A DNA stretch of 64,000 nt from CADEED01 sp964444835 (GCA_964444835.1 CAYUIT010000003.1:62001-126000), one strand, 5' to 3'; counted from the first letter of the stretch, positions 36,488 through 45,725 are shown. A program made the numbers and translations. The notes: generated by a model from the letters alone, not told the origin.

Positions 36488-36535
36488 GAAAATTCGAATT
36501 GCCCGAATCATATCGGGCTTGAATTCGAGAATTTC
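36488..36535. promoter_or_regulatory. Long interrupted inverted repeat upstream of htpX
   Basis: GCCCGA and TCGGGC form a 6-base stem with loop ATCATA; outside it TCGAATT pairs with AATTCGA (3-base bulge) and GAAAATTC with GAATTTC. It follows the pseudogene stop by 26 bases. It may be a terminator relic, an operator or part of the htpX leader. CTTGAA at about 36518 and CCAT about 19 bases on loosely resemble a heat-shock promoter. Confidence 0.45.
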
Positions 36536-36549
36536 AATACAACCATGGC

Positions 36550-36635
36550 ACTCCGGGACGGCACTCGCTAGAGTGCGCGTCCGCGAACTACGGACCCTGT
36601 CCGGAGTCGAATGAGCTGCGGAATAGACCCTCCGC
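36550..36635 (+). promoter_or_regulatory. Structured leader of htpX
   Basis: Several perfect stems crowd into 86 bases: ACTCCGG (36550-36556) with CCGGAGT (36601-36607); GCACTC (36561-36566) with GAGTGC (36571-36576), extended by GGAC/GTCC; CGGAC (36591-36595) with GTCCG (36599-36603); GCGGA (36618-36622) with TCCGC (36631-36635). The first and third stems share bases and cannot both form, so alternative folds exist. htpX starts at 36664. Confidence 0.45.
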
Positions 36636-36663
36636 GTCCACGCATGGAGTTGAAGAGCTACTC

Positions 36664-37551
36664 ATGAAACGCATCGTTTTATTCATCGCCACCAACATTG
36701 CCGTGATGATCGTTTTGTCGATCGTCGTGCAAGTACTGGGCCTCGATCGTTACCTCACGGGCACGGGCGGCCTCGGCGGTCTGCTCGCGTTCTGCGCTGT
36801 GTTCGGCTTCGGCGGCGCGTTCATCTCGCTCGCGATGTCGAAGTGGATGGCCAAGCGCTCGATGGGCGTGCACGTCATCGAACAGCCCACCAACGAGACC
36901 GAGCGTTGGCTCGTCGACACTGTACGTCGTCAGGCGCAGGAAGCGGGCATCAAGATGCCGGAAGTCGGCATCTTCGATTCGCCGCAACCGAACGCGTTTG
37001 CCACCGGCGCGCGCCGTGATGCGGCGCTCGTCGCCGTGAGCACGGGTTTGCTGCGCTCGATGAAGCGTGAAGAAGTGGAGGCCGTGCTCGGCCATGAAGT
37101 GGGACACGTCGCCAACGGCGACATGGTCACGCTCACGTTGATCCAGGGCGTTGTGAACACGTTCGTGATGTTCTTCGCGCGCATCATCGGCAACTTCGTC
37201 GATCGTGCCATTCTGAAGAATGAGGAAGGCCGCGGCATCGCCTACATGATCACGGTGATCTTCGCCGAGATCGTGCTCGGCATCCTCGCGAGCATGATCG
37301 TCATGTGGTTCTCGCGGCAGCGCGAGTTCCGCGCCGATGCGGCGGGTGCGTATCTCTCCTCGCGCGGCAACATGATCGGTGCGTTGGAAGCGTTGAAGCG
37401 CGTTCACGACCCGCATCCGCTGCCGTCGCAGATGGCCGCTTTCGGCATCAGCGGGGGTATCCCGACCGGCTTGAAGAAGCTGTTCATGAGCCACCCGCCG
37501 CTTGATGAGCGTATCGCTGCGCTCCGCGCAGCCGAGACGGCACGCAGCTAA
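36664..37551 (+). CDS. htpX: Membrane zinc metalloprotease HtpX
   Basis: A 295-residue M48 protease. Two N-terminal helices (residues 4-22 and 36-58), the zinc motif HEVGH at 144-148 with the third ligand Glu in the REFRADAAGA segment, and two more helices around 155-220. It degrades damaged inner-membrane proteins and is often a heat-shock or envelope-stress gene. The 200-base upstream region is structured; a clean terminator follows. Confidence 0.96.
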   Translation: MKRIVLFIATNIAVMIVLSIVVQVLGLDRYLTGTGGLGGLLAFCAVFGFGGAFISLAMSKWMAKRSMGVHVIEQPTNETERWLVDTVRRQAQEAGIKMPEVGIFDSPQPNAFATGARRDAALVAVSTGLLRSMKREEVEAVLGHEVGHVANGDMVTLTLIQGVVNTFVMFFARIIGNFVDRAILKNEEGRGIAYMITVIFAEIVLGILASMIVMWFSRQREFRADAAGAYLSSRGNMIGALEALKRVHDPHPLPSQMAAFGISGGIPTGLKKLFMSHPPLDERIAALRAAETARS

Positions 37552-37576
37552 CAGTTAGCTCGCGAGCGTGACTACT

Positions 37577-37608
37577 GGCCGCGATTGTGAAGACAATCGC
37601 GGCCTTTT
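37577..37608 (+). terminator. Rho-independent terminator after htpX
   Basis: Perfect 12-base arms GGCCGCGATTGT and ACAATCGCGGCC with a 4-base loop, followed by TTTT. It ends the htpX transcript before the ion-channel gene at 37649. Confidence 0.88.
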
Positions 37609-37648
37609 CATTTGGCGAAACCCCGGCGCGCTCTGCTAACCTTTCCGC

Positions 37649-38470
37649 ATGACCGACACTCACCCTTCCCCCGCCCCGACGGGCTGGCGTGCGCGCTTGG
37701 CGGCGTTCGTCGAATCGCCGCGTGTACAGCACTTCATCATCGCGTTGATCGTGATCAATGCGATCACGCTAGGTCTTGAGACGTTCCCGGCGGTGACGGC
37801 GCGTGTCGGTCCTGCGTTACACGCGCTCGACACCGCCCTACTCGCGATCTTCGTCGTCGAACTTGCACTGAAACTCATCGGCCACGGCTTTGCGTTCTTT
37901 CGCAGTGGTTGGAATTTGTTCGACCTCGGTGTCGTCGGCATCGCGCTCCTGCCCGCCACCGGCGGACTGTCAGTGCTGCGCGCGCTGCGCGTGTTGCGCG
38001 TGCTGCGTTTGATCTCGGCCATTCCGAAGATGCGCTTCGTCGTCGAGTCGCTGGCACGTTCGCTACCGGGCTTGGGCTCGATCGGCTTGCTGCTCGGCGT
38101 GTTCTTCTACGTTTTCTCCGTCATGGCCACGAAGCTATTCGGACAAGAGTTCCCGCAATGGTTTGGCACGTTGTACGGCTCGATGTTCTCGTTATTCCAA
38201 ATCATGACGCTCGAGGGCTGGGCCGAGATCGCGCGCGAAATCATGGCGCGCTACGCGCTCGCCTGGGTGTTCTTCCTCACTTTCATCTTGCTCGCTACCT
38301 TCACGGTGTTGAACTTGTTCATCGCGGTGATTGTCAATGCAATGCAAGAACCCACCGTACCGGTCGAGCACGAGCGCGTTGCGTCGGCGAATGACATCGA
38401 GGCGCTCCGAGCAGAAATTGCCAGCTTGCGGCAAGCACTGGAAAACACGCGGCAGAAGCCGTCCACTTAG
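37649..38470 (+). CDS. Voltage-gated cation channel, NaChBac type
   Basis: A 273-residue six-helix channel subunit. S4 carries four arginines three residues apart (R111, R114, R117, R120). The selectivity filter is T187-L-E-G-W-A-E193, then S6 (about 204-231) and a C-terminal coiled coil (about 246-270) of the kind that holds bacterial Nav tetramers together. Typical bacterial sodium channels have TLESW followed by a small residue; here Gly sits at position 4 and Glu at position 7. Gly at position 4 is reported in the prokaryotic calcium channel CavMr, and an acidic residue at position 7 is present in the engineered CavAb filter. Ca2+ permeation is therefore possible. It is a single gene after a terminator. 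Confidence 0.88.
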   Translation: MTDTHPSPAPTGWRARLAAFVESPRVQHFIIALIVINAITLGLETFPAVTARVGPALHALDTALLAIFVVELALKLIGHGFAFFRSGWNLFDLGVVGIALLPATGGLSVLRALRVLRVLRLISAIPKMRFVVESLARSLPGLGSIGLLLGVFFYVFSVMATKLFGQEFPQWFGTLYGSMFSLFQIMTLEGWAEIAREIMARYALAWVFFLTFILLATFTVLNLFIAVIVNAMQEPTVPVEHERVASANDIEALRAEIASLRQALENTRQKPST

Positions 38471-38524
38471 GCAATCGGCGGGCGCTGCCCAGTACACGCG
38501 CGCGCGCCAAATTCCGAGATTGCG

Positions 38525-38586
38525 ACCGGCAGACCAGGCCGGTAAAGTCATAGTGAGCATGCGGGGCAAACGGCGATCAAGCCGTT
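38525..38586. promoter_or_regulatory. Two inverted repeats in the gap before the desaturase gene
   Basis: ACCGGC (38525-38530) pairs with GCCGGT (38538-38543), and AACGGC (38569-38574) with GCCGTT (38581-38586) across a 6-base loop. There is no T run, so termination is doubtful; an operator for the lipid operon at 38678 is equally possible. The rest of the 207-base gap shows no gene. Confidence 0.35.
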
Positions 38587-38677
38587 GATTAGAAACATAT
38601 ATTTTCCGTGCTGGGGATGAATCCAATAGGCGCGGCCGCCCGTATTGCTCAAGTGCGTAAACGGAGTATCGAGACGA

Positions 38678-39664
38678 ATGTCGGTTGAATCGCCTGCAGC
38701 AGGTTCCTGGGCTTACCGCGTGGGTCGCGCGTTCTTGCTGTGGTTCGATACGTCGCGCCGCGCGGCTGGCGAAGGCGCGCCCACTTTCACGGCGGCCGAT
38801 GAGCAAGTCGATTGGGCGCGCATCCTGCCGTTTCTCGGCATGCACCTCGCGTGTCTCGCCGTGTTTTGGGTTGGCGTGAGTCCGATCGCGGTCGCCGTGG
38901 CGGTTGCGCTGTACTTCATCCGCATGTTCGCGATCACCGGCTTCTACCACCGGTACTTTTCGCATCGATCGTTCAAGACGAGTCGCGTCGGGCAGTTCCT
39001 GTTCGGTGTGTTAGGAGCATCAGCAGTACAACGCGGACCGATTTGGTGGGCAGCGCATCATCGGCATCACCATGCGCACTCCGACAAAGAGGACGATCCA
39101 CACTCGCCGATCAAATACGGTTTCTTGCGCTCTCACATGAGCTGGTTTTTGTCGAAGAAGGGATTTACGCCCGATCTGCGCCGCGTGCGCGATCTCATGC
39201 AATACCGCGAACTGCAACTGCTCGATCGGTTCGACATTCTGGTGCCGGTCGCGCTTGCCGTGGGCGTGTTTGGTGTAGGCGCGTGGCTGGAAACTGCAGC
39301 GCCGGAACTCGGCACCGACCGCTGGCAGATGCTGGTGTGGGGATTTTTCATCTCCACGGTCGCGTGCTCGCATGGCACGTACACCATCAACTCGCTGTCG
39401 CACGTGTTCGGCAAGCAGCGGTATCGCACCGGTGACTCGAGTCGTAACAACTTTTGGCTCGCCCTGCTCACCCTCGGCGAGGGTTGGCACAACAATCACC
39501 ACCACTATCCGAGCGCCACCCGCCAAGGCTTCTACTGGTGGGAGATCGACATCACGTTCTACTTGCTCAAGCTGCTGTCATGGCTCGGCATCATCTGGGA
39601 TCTGAAGCCCGTGCCGATTTCCGTCCGCGACCACTCCCCGAAGCGACTGCGTCCCCGAGGCTAA
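38678..39664 (+). CDS. Acyl-CoA desaturase family protein
   Basis: A 328-residue membrane desaturase with the three His boxes HRYFSH, HHRHHH and HNNHHH. Start ATG 38678; the frame is open 11 codons further upstream. It introduces a double bond into a fatty acyl chain, O2-dependent. It leads a run with an FAD oxidoreductase, DUF1365 and a cyclopropane-synthase-like enzyme, suggesting the new double bond is the substrate for later methyl transfer. Confidence 0.92.
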   Translation: MSVESPAAGSWAYRVGRAFLLWFDTSRRAAGEGAPTFTAADEQVDWARILPFLGMHLACLAVFWVGVSPIAVAVAVALYFIRMFAITGFYHRYFSHRSFKTSRVGQFLFGVLGASAVQRGPIWWAAHHRHHHAHSDKEDDPHSPIKYGFLRSHMSWFLSKKGFTPDLRRVRDLMQYRELQLLDRFDILVPVALAVGVFGVGAWLETAAPELGTDRWQMLVWGFFISTVACSHGTYTINSLSHVFGKQRYRTGDSSRNNFWLALLTLGEGWHNNHHHYPSATRQGFYWWEIDITFYLLKLLSWLGIIWDLKPVPISVRDHSPKRLRPRG

Positions 39665-39669
39665 CGACC

Positions 39670-40956
39670 ATGCGTGTCGCCATCATCGGCTCGGGTATTG
39701 CCGGCATGGTCACGGCGTACCGCCTGCAGCGCGACTACGAAGTCACACTGTTCGAGGCTAACGATTACGTCGGCGGACACACGAACACCGTGGATATCGA
39801 GGTGGATGGCAGACACTACGCCATCGACACGGGCTTCATCGTGTTCAACGATTGGACCTACCCGCATTTCATCGCGCTGCTGCACGAGCTCGGAGTCGAG
39901 TACCAAGACTCCAATATGAGTTTCTCGCTGAGCTGCGAGCGTACGGGCATCGAGTACAACGGCACGTCGATCAACTCGCTGTTCGCGCAGCGTGCCAATT
40001 TCGTGCGGCCGTCGTTCCTGCGCATGATTGCCGATATTCTGCGTTTCAACCAACGGAGCCGCGAGCTGCTCACGACGAACGACGATACCGTGACACTCGG
40101 CGAGTATTTGCAGCGCGGCCGCTACTCGCGCGCATTTCGCGAGCGCTACATCGTGCCGATGGGCATGTCGATTTGGTCAGCGACCGAACGCTCGATGCTG
40201 GATTTTCCCGCGCGCTTTTTCGTCGAGTTCTTCGACAAGCATGGCTTTCTGAACGTCAACCAGCGCCCGACGTGGCAGGCGATCAAAGGCGGCTCGCGGG
40301 AATATGCACGCAAGCTGACGGCCTCGTATCGGCACCGCATCCGTTTACGCACGCCGATCGTCGGCGTCAAACGCACGCCAGAACACGTCACGCTGCGCAC
40401 CGCGCGCGGTGAGATCGAGCATTTCGACTACGTCGTGTTCGCGTGCCACAGCGACCAAGCGCTGGCGATGCTCGACGATCCCACGCCCGCGGAGCGCGAG
40501 ATCCTGACGGCGTTTCCGTATCAGGAGAATGTCGCGACCCTGCACACCGACACGCGCATGTTGCCCCGCACGCCACTCGCAAGAGCCGCGTGGAACTACC
40601 ATCTGTTGGCGCGCGAGCAAGATCGCGTCGCGCTCACGTACGACATGAATATCCTGCAGACGCTCACCTCGTCAAAGGTGTTTCTGGTGACGCTGAATCG
40701 CGAGGCGGACATTGATCCAGCCACGGTGCTGCGCACGATCACGTACCATCATCCTGTGTACTTGCCTGCGGGCGTGGCCGCACAACGCCGCCGCAGCGAA
40801 GTGAGCGGTGTCAATCGCAGCTTCTATTGCGGCGCTTACTGGCGCTACGGCTTCCACGAGGACGGCGTGGTGAGCGCGCAATGGGTGGTCGAGGACTTCG
40901 CGCGTGTCGTCGGGCAACGCGCCGGGCGCAGCGGCGCCATCGCCCGCGCCAGCTAA
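39670..40956 (+). CDS. FAD-dependent amine-oxidase-fold oxidoreductase
   Basis: A 428-residue flavoprotein with the N-terminal dinucleotide fold (VAIIGSGIAGMVTAYRL), GGHTNTVDI and a C-terminal CGAYWRYGFHEDG FAD-contact segment. Proteins of this type routinely precede DUF1365 and CFA-like genes in proteobacteria and probably act on unsaturated or methylated lipid acyl chains; the exact reaction is not clear to me. Starts 6 bases after the desaturase stop. Confidence 0.87.
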   Translation: MRVAIIGSGIAGMVTAYRLQRDYEVTLFEANDYVGGHTNTVDIEVDGRHYAIDTGFIVFNDWTYPHFIALLHELGVEYQDSNMSFSLSCERTGIEYNGTSINSLFAQRANFVRPSFLRMIADILRFNQRSRELLTTNDDTVTLGEYLQRGRYSRAFRERYIVPMGMSIWSATERSMLDFPARFFVEFFDKHGFLNVNQRPTWQAIKGGSREYARKLTASYRHRIRLRTPIVGVKRTPEHVTLRTARGEIEHFDYVVFACHSDQALAMLDDPTPAEREILTAFPYQENVATLHTDTRMLPRTPLARAAWNYHLLAREQDRVALTYDMNILQTLTSSKVFLVTLNREADIDPATVLRTITYHHPVYLPAGVAAQRRRSEVSGVNRSFYCGAYWRYGFHEDGVVSAQWVVEDFARVVGQRAGRSGAIARAS

Positions 40957-40962
40957 CCCGTC

Positions 40963-41760
40963 ATGGCAGCATCGACCCACAGCGCAATGTATGTCGGAAC
41001 GATCCGGCATCGACGCTTCGCGCCGCGGGCTAACGACTTTCGCTACCGTCTGTATATGACGTACGTGGATCTCGCGGAGTTGCCCACCGTGTTCGATCGC
41101 TACTGGTTGTGGTCGGCGCGGCGGCCCGCACTCGCCTGGTTCAAGCGCAGCGACTTTCTCGGCGATCCCACGGTGCCGCTCGACACGGCCGTCCGCACCC
41201 TCGTCGAGCAGCGCACCGGTAAACGCCCGCGCGGGCCGATTCGCCTGCTTACGCACCTGCGTACGTTCGGCGTGTCGTTCAATCCGGTGAGCTTCTACTA
41301 CGTCTTCGACGACAGCGGTGAGCGCGTCGAGACGATCGTCGCGGAGATCACCAATACGCCTTGGGACGAGCGGCACGCCTATGTGTTGTCGATTGCGACG
41401 GCTAAGCTCGAAGGCGCGAAAGTGTGGCGCTTCGGCTTCGAAAAGGCGTTTCACGTCTCGCCGTTCCTGCCAATGGATATGCACTACGAGTGGCGCTTCA
41501 CCGCCCCTAACGACACGCTCGATGTGCACATGGAGAACTGGCGCGACGGCCGCGCGCAGTTTGACGCCACGCTGCATTTGCGGCGCGAGCCGCTCTCGAG
41601 CCCCACCTTGGCACGAGCCTTGCTCGCCGTACCGTTCGTGACGATCAAGGTGGCCACGCTGATCTACTGGCAAGCGCTCAAGTTGTTAGTGAAGCGCACG
41701 CCCTTCTACACACACCCCGACAAAATCGCTGCGGCGCGCGCCGCCGAGAGAGCTCGCTGA
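40963..41760 (+). CDS. DUF1365 family protein
   Basis: A 265-residue protein with the family segments MYVGTIRHRRFAPRANDFRY, NPVSFYYVFD, AEITNTPWDERHAYVL and KAFHVSPFLPMDMHYEW. DUF1365 has no firm biochemical function that I know; it almost always lies beside CFA-like methyltransferases. Its stop overlaps the next start (TGATG). Confidence 0.9.
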   Translation: MAASTHSAMYVGTIRHRRFAPRANDFRYRLYMTYVDLAELPTVFDRYWLWSARRPALAWFKRSDFLGDPTVPLDTAVRTLVEQRTGKRPRGPIRLLTHLRTFGVSFNPVSFYYVFDDSGERVETIVAEITNTPWDERHAYVLSIATAKLEGAKVWRFGFEKAFHVSPFLPMDMHYEWRFTAPNDTLDVHMENWRDGRAQFDATLHLRREPLSSPTLARALLAVPFVTIKVATLIYWQALKLLVKRTPFYTHPDKIAAARAAERAR

Positions 41761-43049
41761 TGAATAACGAGAACACGCTCAAGCCGAGCATCATTCCGAG
41801 CGACGTCACGCTGCCGGCGGGCGGACCGTCGTGGCTCGCACAGCTCGGCCGCAAACTGCTGCTGCAGCGGCTCGCGACCTTCACGCGCGGCGAACTGCGG
41901 CTCCTCGAAGGGGGGCGCGAGCACCGTTTCGGCCAGCGCACACCGGATTTCGACGTCGGCTGCACGCTCGTCGTCGATCACCCGCAGCTGTTTGCCGACG
42001 CGGCCTTCGGTGGCACCGTCGGCGCGGGCGAGGCCTACATTCGTGGTCTGTGGCGTTGCGACGATCTAACCGCGCTCGTGCGCATCTTCGTGGCCAATCG
42101 CGATCAAATGAACGCGATGGATAGCGGCTGGGCGCTCTTCAGTCGTCCGCTCCACCAGTTGTTTCATCTTGCGAATCGCAATAGCAAGCATGGCAGTGCG
42201 CGCAATATCGCGGCTCACTACGACCTCGGTAACGCGCTGTACGAGATCATGCTGGATGAGACTATGGCGTACTCGTGCGGCATCTATGAGCGCGCAGACG
42301 CCACACTGCACGAGGCCCAGATCGCAAAGTTCGAGGCCATTTGCCGCAAGCTCGCGCTGAGGCCGAACGATCACCTCATGGAAATCGGCACGGGCTGGGG
42401 CGGGCTCGCAATCCACGCTGCAGAGAAGTATGGCTGCCGCGTCACGACGACGACGATCTCACAAGAACAGCGCGCCTATGCCATTGAGAAGATCGCGCAG
42501 CGCGGCCTGCAAGATCGCGTGACCGTGCTGCTCGAGGATTACCGCGACTTGCGAGGTGAGTACGACAAACTGGTGTCGATCGAGATGATCGAGGCCGTCG
42601 GCGCCAAGTATCTCGACACCTATTTCGGCAAATGCTCGAGTTTGTTGAAACCGTCGGGCGCGATGCTGTTGCAAGCGATCACGATCCAGGACCAGTTCTA
42701 CCGCCAAGCGCTCAAGACCGTCGATTACATCCAGCGCTTCATCTTTCCCGGAAGCTTCATTCCGTCGGTCGAAGCGATCGCCGCCTCGCTCACGCGCGTC
42801 ACCGATCTCAAAATCTTTCATCTCGAGGACATCGGACCGCACTACGCCACCACCTTGCGAGCCTGGCGCGAGCGTTTCTTTGCGAATCTGCCCACCGTCC
42901 GCAAGCTCGGCTACCCGGACAGCTTCGTGCGCTTGTGGGAGTACTATTTGTGCTACTGCGAAGGCGGCTTTGCCGAACGCCAACTCGGCGACGTGCAGCT
43001 GCTTCTCACCAAGCCGCAATGTCGACGCCCTGTTCTCGCCACGGTGTAA
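41760..43049 (+). CDS. Cyclopropane-fatty-acyl-phospholipid synthase family methyltransferase
   Basis: A 429-residue SAM-dependent methyltransferase with an N-terminal lipid-binding domain and the SAM site EIGTGWGGLAIHAAEKYGC, then TTTISQEQ, SIEMIEAVG and FPGSFIPS. It methylates double bonds of membrane lipids to cyclopropane or methyl-branched products. In Rhodobacter sphaeroides a related methyltransferase acts in furan fatty acid formation linked to singlet oxygen stress; a parallel in this phototroph is an inference. Confidence 0.9.
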   Translation: MNNENTLKPSIIPSDVTLPAGGPSWLAQLGRKLLLQRLATFTRGELRLLEGGREHRFGQRTPDFDVGCTLVVDHPQLFADAAFGGTVGAGEAYIRGLWRCDDLTALVRIFVANRDQMNAMDSGWALFSRPLHQLFHLANRNSKHGSARNIAAHYDLGNALYEIMLDETMAYSCGIYERADATLHEAQIAKFEAICRKLALRPNDHLMEIGTGWGGLAIHAAEKYGCRVTTTTISQEQRAYAIEKIAQRGLQDRVTVLLEDYRDLRGEYDKLVSIEMIEAVGAKYLDTYFGKCSSLLKPSGAMLLQAITIQDQFYRQALKTVDYIQRFIFPGSFIPSVEAIAASLTRVTDLKIFHLEDIGPHYATTLRAWRERFFANLPTVRKLGYPDSFVRLWEYYLCYCEGGFAERQLGDVQLLLTKPQCRRPVLATV

Positions 43050-43065
43050 CGCGCGGCAGCCTCGC

Positions 43066-44481
43066 GTGACGAGCGTGCTCGAGCAGCTGCGCGAGATCGT
43101 CGGCGACGACGCACTCCGCTCCACGCCGGACGACGATGCGCCCCTGCTCGTCGACCACCGCGCGCTCTACCGCGGCACAGCACTCGCCGTCGTACGACCG
43201 CGCAACGTCCCGACGATCCAACGGCTGCTGGCGTTTTGCAACGAGCGGCGCATCGGCGTCGTACCCCAAGGCGGCAATACGAGTTACTGCGGCGGCGCCA
43301 CGCCCGACGACTCGGGCCAGCAGGTTTTGCTCGCACTGACGCGACTCAACACGATTCGCAGCATCGATGCCACTAACTACTCCTTGACCGCCGAAGCGGG
43401 CTGCGTGCTCGCCGACGTGCAGCGCGCCGCGCGCGACGCCGATCGATTCTTTCCGCTCTCGCTTGGCAGCGAGGGCAGCTGTCAGATCGGCGGCACGCTC
43501 TCGACGAATGCAGGCGGCTTGAACGTATTGCGCTACGGCATGACGCGCGAGCTGGTACTCGGTCTCGAGGTGGTACTCCCCGACGGCCAACTACTCTCGA
43601 CGCTGCAAGGGCTGCGCAAAGACAACACCGGTTACGACATCAAGTCGGTGTTCTTGGGTGCGGAAGGCACACTCGGCGTGATCACCGCCGCCACGCTGAA
43701 GCTGTTTCCGGCACCCCGCGCGATCGCAACCGCGTTCGTCGCCGTGCCAAACCCTGCCGCTGCCGTCGCGCTGCTCGACCGGCTCCGCGGCAGTAGCGGC
43801 GATCGGATTTCATCGTTCGAGCTGATTCCGCGCGTCGGGATCGAACTAACGACTCGGCATATCCCCGGTGTGACGGACCCTCTCGCGACGACATCGCCGT
43901 GGTATGTGTTGTGCGAACTTAGTTCGGCGAATGCGAACGACGCGCTCGACACGGCTCTCGAACACGCCTTGCAAGCAGCGACCGACGCTGGCGAAGTCAC
44001 CGATGGAACACTCGCACAGAACGAGCGCCAACGAGCCGCGCTCTGGCGCTTGCGCGAATCGATTCCGGAGGCGCAACGCCACGAGGGCGCGAGCGTCAAG
44101 CACGATGTGTCTCTGCCGATCTCGGCGCTGGCGCGCTTCGTGACGGAAGCGAGTGAGTGGATCGCGGCGCACGTTCCCAGCGGCTTTTTGGTGGCGTATG
44201 GCCACGTCGGCGATGGCAATTTACATTTCAATGTGAATCAACGCCGCGGTACTGACAACGCTGCGTTTCGCGCGGAAACCGCATCGCTACAGCGTTTCGT
44301 GCATGACCTCGTGCACGCGTACCACGGCAGCTTCAGCGCCGAGCACGGCATCGGTCGGCTGAAGGTTGAGGAGCTCGAGCGTTACGCCGAGCCGCTCGAG
44401 CTCGAGCTGATGCAGCGTCTAAAGTGCGCGTTCGATCCGAACGGCATCATGAATCCTGGCAAGGTCTTGCGGCGCCGCTAG
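43066..44481 (+). CDS. FAD-binding oxidase, GlcD/D-2-hydroxyacid dehydrogenase type
   Basis: A 471-residue PCMH-type flavoenzyme started at GTG 43066. The FAD-binding segments VVPQGGNTSYCGGA, GGTLSTNAGGLNVLRYG and GAEGTLGVIT are present, with the C-terminal HVGDGNLHFNV and SAEHGIGRLK. It oxidises a 2-hydroxy acid such as D-lactate or 2-hydroxyglutarate. It follows the lipid operon by 16 bases, so it may be cotranscribed, but has no obvious shared pathway. Confidence 0.88.
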   Translation: MTSVLEQLREIVGDDALRSTPDDDAPLLVDHRALYRGTALAVVRPRNVPTIQRLLAFCNERRIGVVPQGGNTSYCGGATPDDSGQQVLLALTRLNTIRSIDATNYSLTAEAGCVLADVQRAARDADRFFPLSLGSEGSCQIGGTLSTNAGGLNVLRYGMTRELVLGLEVVLPDGQLLSTLQGLRKDNTGYDIKSVFLGAEGTLGVITAATLKLFPAPRAIATAFVAVPNPAAAVALLDRLRGSSGDRISSFELIPRVGIELTTRHIPGVTDPLATTSPWYVLCELSSANANDALDTALEHALQAATDAGEVTDGTLAQNERQRAALWRLRESIPEAQRHEGASVKHDVSLPISALARFVTEASEWIAAHVPSGFLVAYGHVGDGNLHFNVNQRRGTDNAAFRAETASLQRFVHDLVHAYHGSFSAEHGIGRLKVEELERYAEPLELELMQRLKCAFDPNGIMNPGKVLRRR

Positions 44482-45554
44482 CGCGACTTGACCTCGACAA
44501 GCTCCAGGAAGGTGCCGGCCGGCGTCAAGGCGGTCATTGCTTGGTAGTCGCCCCAGCGCGCGGAGCGCGCGGCCACGGGGCCCGCCACGACGACACCGTG
44601 CGCCTCCTTCAATTTGCGGCGCACTTCGAGAAGGTCGTGGACGCGAAACGTCCATATCGCCACGCCGCGAGCTGGCGGCCGGACGCGCTCGTTGCGCTCG
44701 CCGTGCGTGCCCGGATCGAGCAACGTCAGGAAGCCGGTGCTCGTGCCGGGGGCAAACAACTGCACGAGCCGAAGTTTCGCATCGGCCGGCAAGCCCAGAA
44801 CGGCTAACAACTTGGGATCGGTCAAACTGAGATCGCGTCGCTGCTCGAGACCGAGCACCGCCGAATAGAAAGCCACCTCTTGTTCGACGTTCGCCACAAC
44901 AATCCCGGAGTACGCGGGGCCCCCGATCCCGGTCGCGGCATCGATGGGCGCGAGCGGCGGCAGATCCGCTGGTCTCGTGATGCATGGGACAACAACATTG
45001 TCGGGCGCCGCGTAGTACGCCTCCTCGACAACGAAAGTGCCCGCCCCGTCGGGGCGCGCAATCTCGACTGCGAGGCGCTCAGTAGGCTGCAAGGCCTGCG
45101 GCTCGGAGCTCTGCTTCGGTGCGCACGCGAAGCCCACCGACAGACCGCCATCGCGACGAGCCGTCCGATCAGGGCGCACCAAGGGTTGATCTGCGGCCAC
45201 GCTGAGGAGCCGCACGCGCGGGGCCTGTGGATCGGTCGGATTGGCGAGCAAGATTGCGCCGGCCGCGATCTCCGAGCTCACGCCCCACAATTGCGCCGTG
45301 GCGTCGACGCTCACCGGATCGGTGGCATCCGGCGGCGTCGGTCGCAAGTTGAAATTCTCGAAGTACGCCTGCGTCGCCGCAACGTCTGCAGTCACCACGG
45401 TGATGACCTGCAGCCCACCGACAACGGGCGCCAGTTCATTCGGTGTCCCCGCCGTCGGAGTCGATACTTCGGTACGCCCGCAGGCCGTCAGCATGATCAG
45501 CAGCACAACAAACAGCGGGGCATGGCGCTGGGCCATGGGTAACGTGTGATTCAT
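44478..45554 (-). CDS. Putative lipoprotein with VOC (glyoxalase-like) domains
   Basis: A 358-residue protein started at the ATG complementary to 45552-45554. It has a lipoprotein signal (APLFVVLLIMLTAC). The mature part holds two vicinal-oxygen-chelate-type modules (VGGLQVITVVTADVAATQAYF and SGIVVANVEQEVAFYSAVLGL). A lipid-anchored VOC protein is unusual; most are cytosolic. It resembles, in domain make-up, the VOC protein at 50571. The stop overlaps the convergent FAD oxidase gene by 4 bases. Confidence 0.75.
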   Translation of the reverse strand: MNHTLPMAQRHAPLFVVLLIMLTACGRTEVSTPTAGTPNELAPVVGGLQVITVVTADVAATQAYFENFNLRPTPPDATDPVSVDATAQLWGVSSEIAAGAILLANPTDPQAPRVRLLSVAADQPLVRPDRTARRDGGLSVGFACAPKQSSEPQALQPTERLAVEIARPDGAGTFVVEEAYYAAPDNVVVPCITRPADLPPLAPIDAATGIGGPAYSGIVVANVEQEVAFYSAVLGLEQRRDLSLTDPKLLAVLGLPADAKLRLVQLFAPGTSTGFLTLLDPGTHGERNERVRPPARGVAIWTFRVHDLLEVRRKLKEAHGVVVAGPVAARSARWGDYQAMTALTPAGTFLELVEVKSR

Positions 45555-45725
45555 GGTGCGCACCCTAGCGACCCGCGCGGGCTGCTGCAATGCGTCGCAA
45601 GCACTCGGGCCCGAAAACGCTGCCGCGCGAACCGGAAACACGTCGCAATCGCCAACAATCGCTACCGATGCGGGCGCCGATGCGGGCACAATAATGTCGG
45701 TCAACGCCGATCGCCTGCGAGAAAT

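Noticed and set aside
45665..45687. Tandem CCGATGCGGGC pair, period 12, in the lipoprotein-protease gap
   Set aside because: Only two copies and no other sign of an operator.
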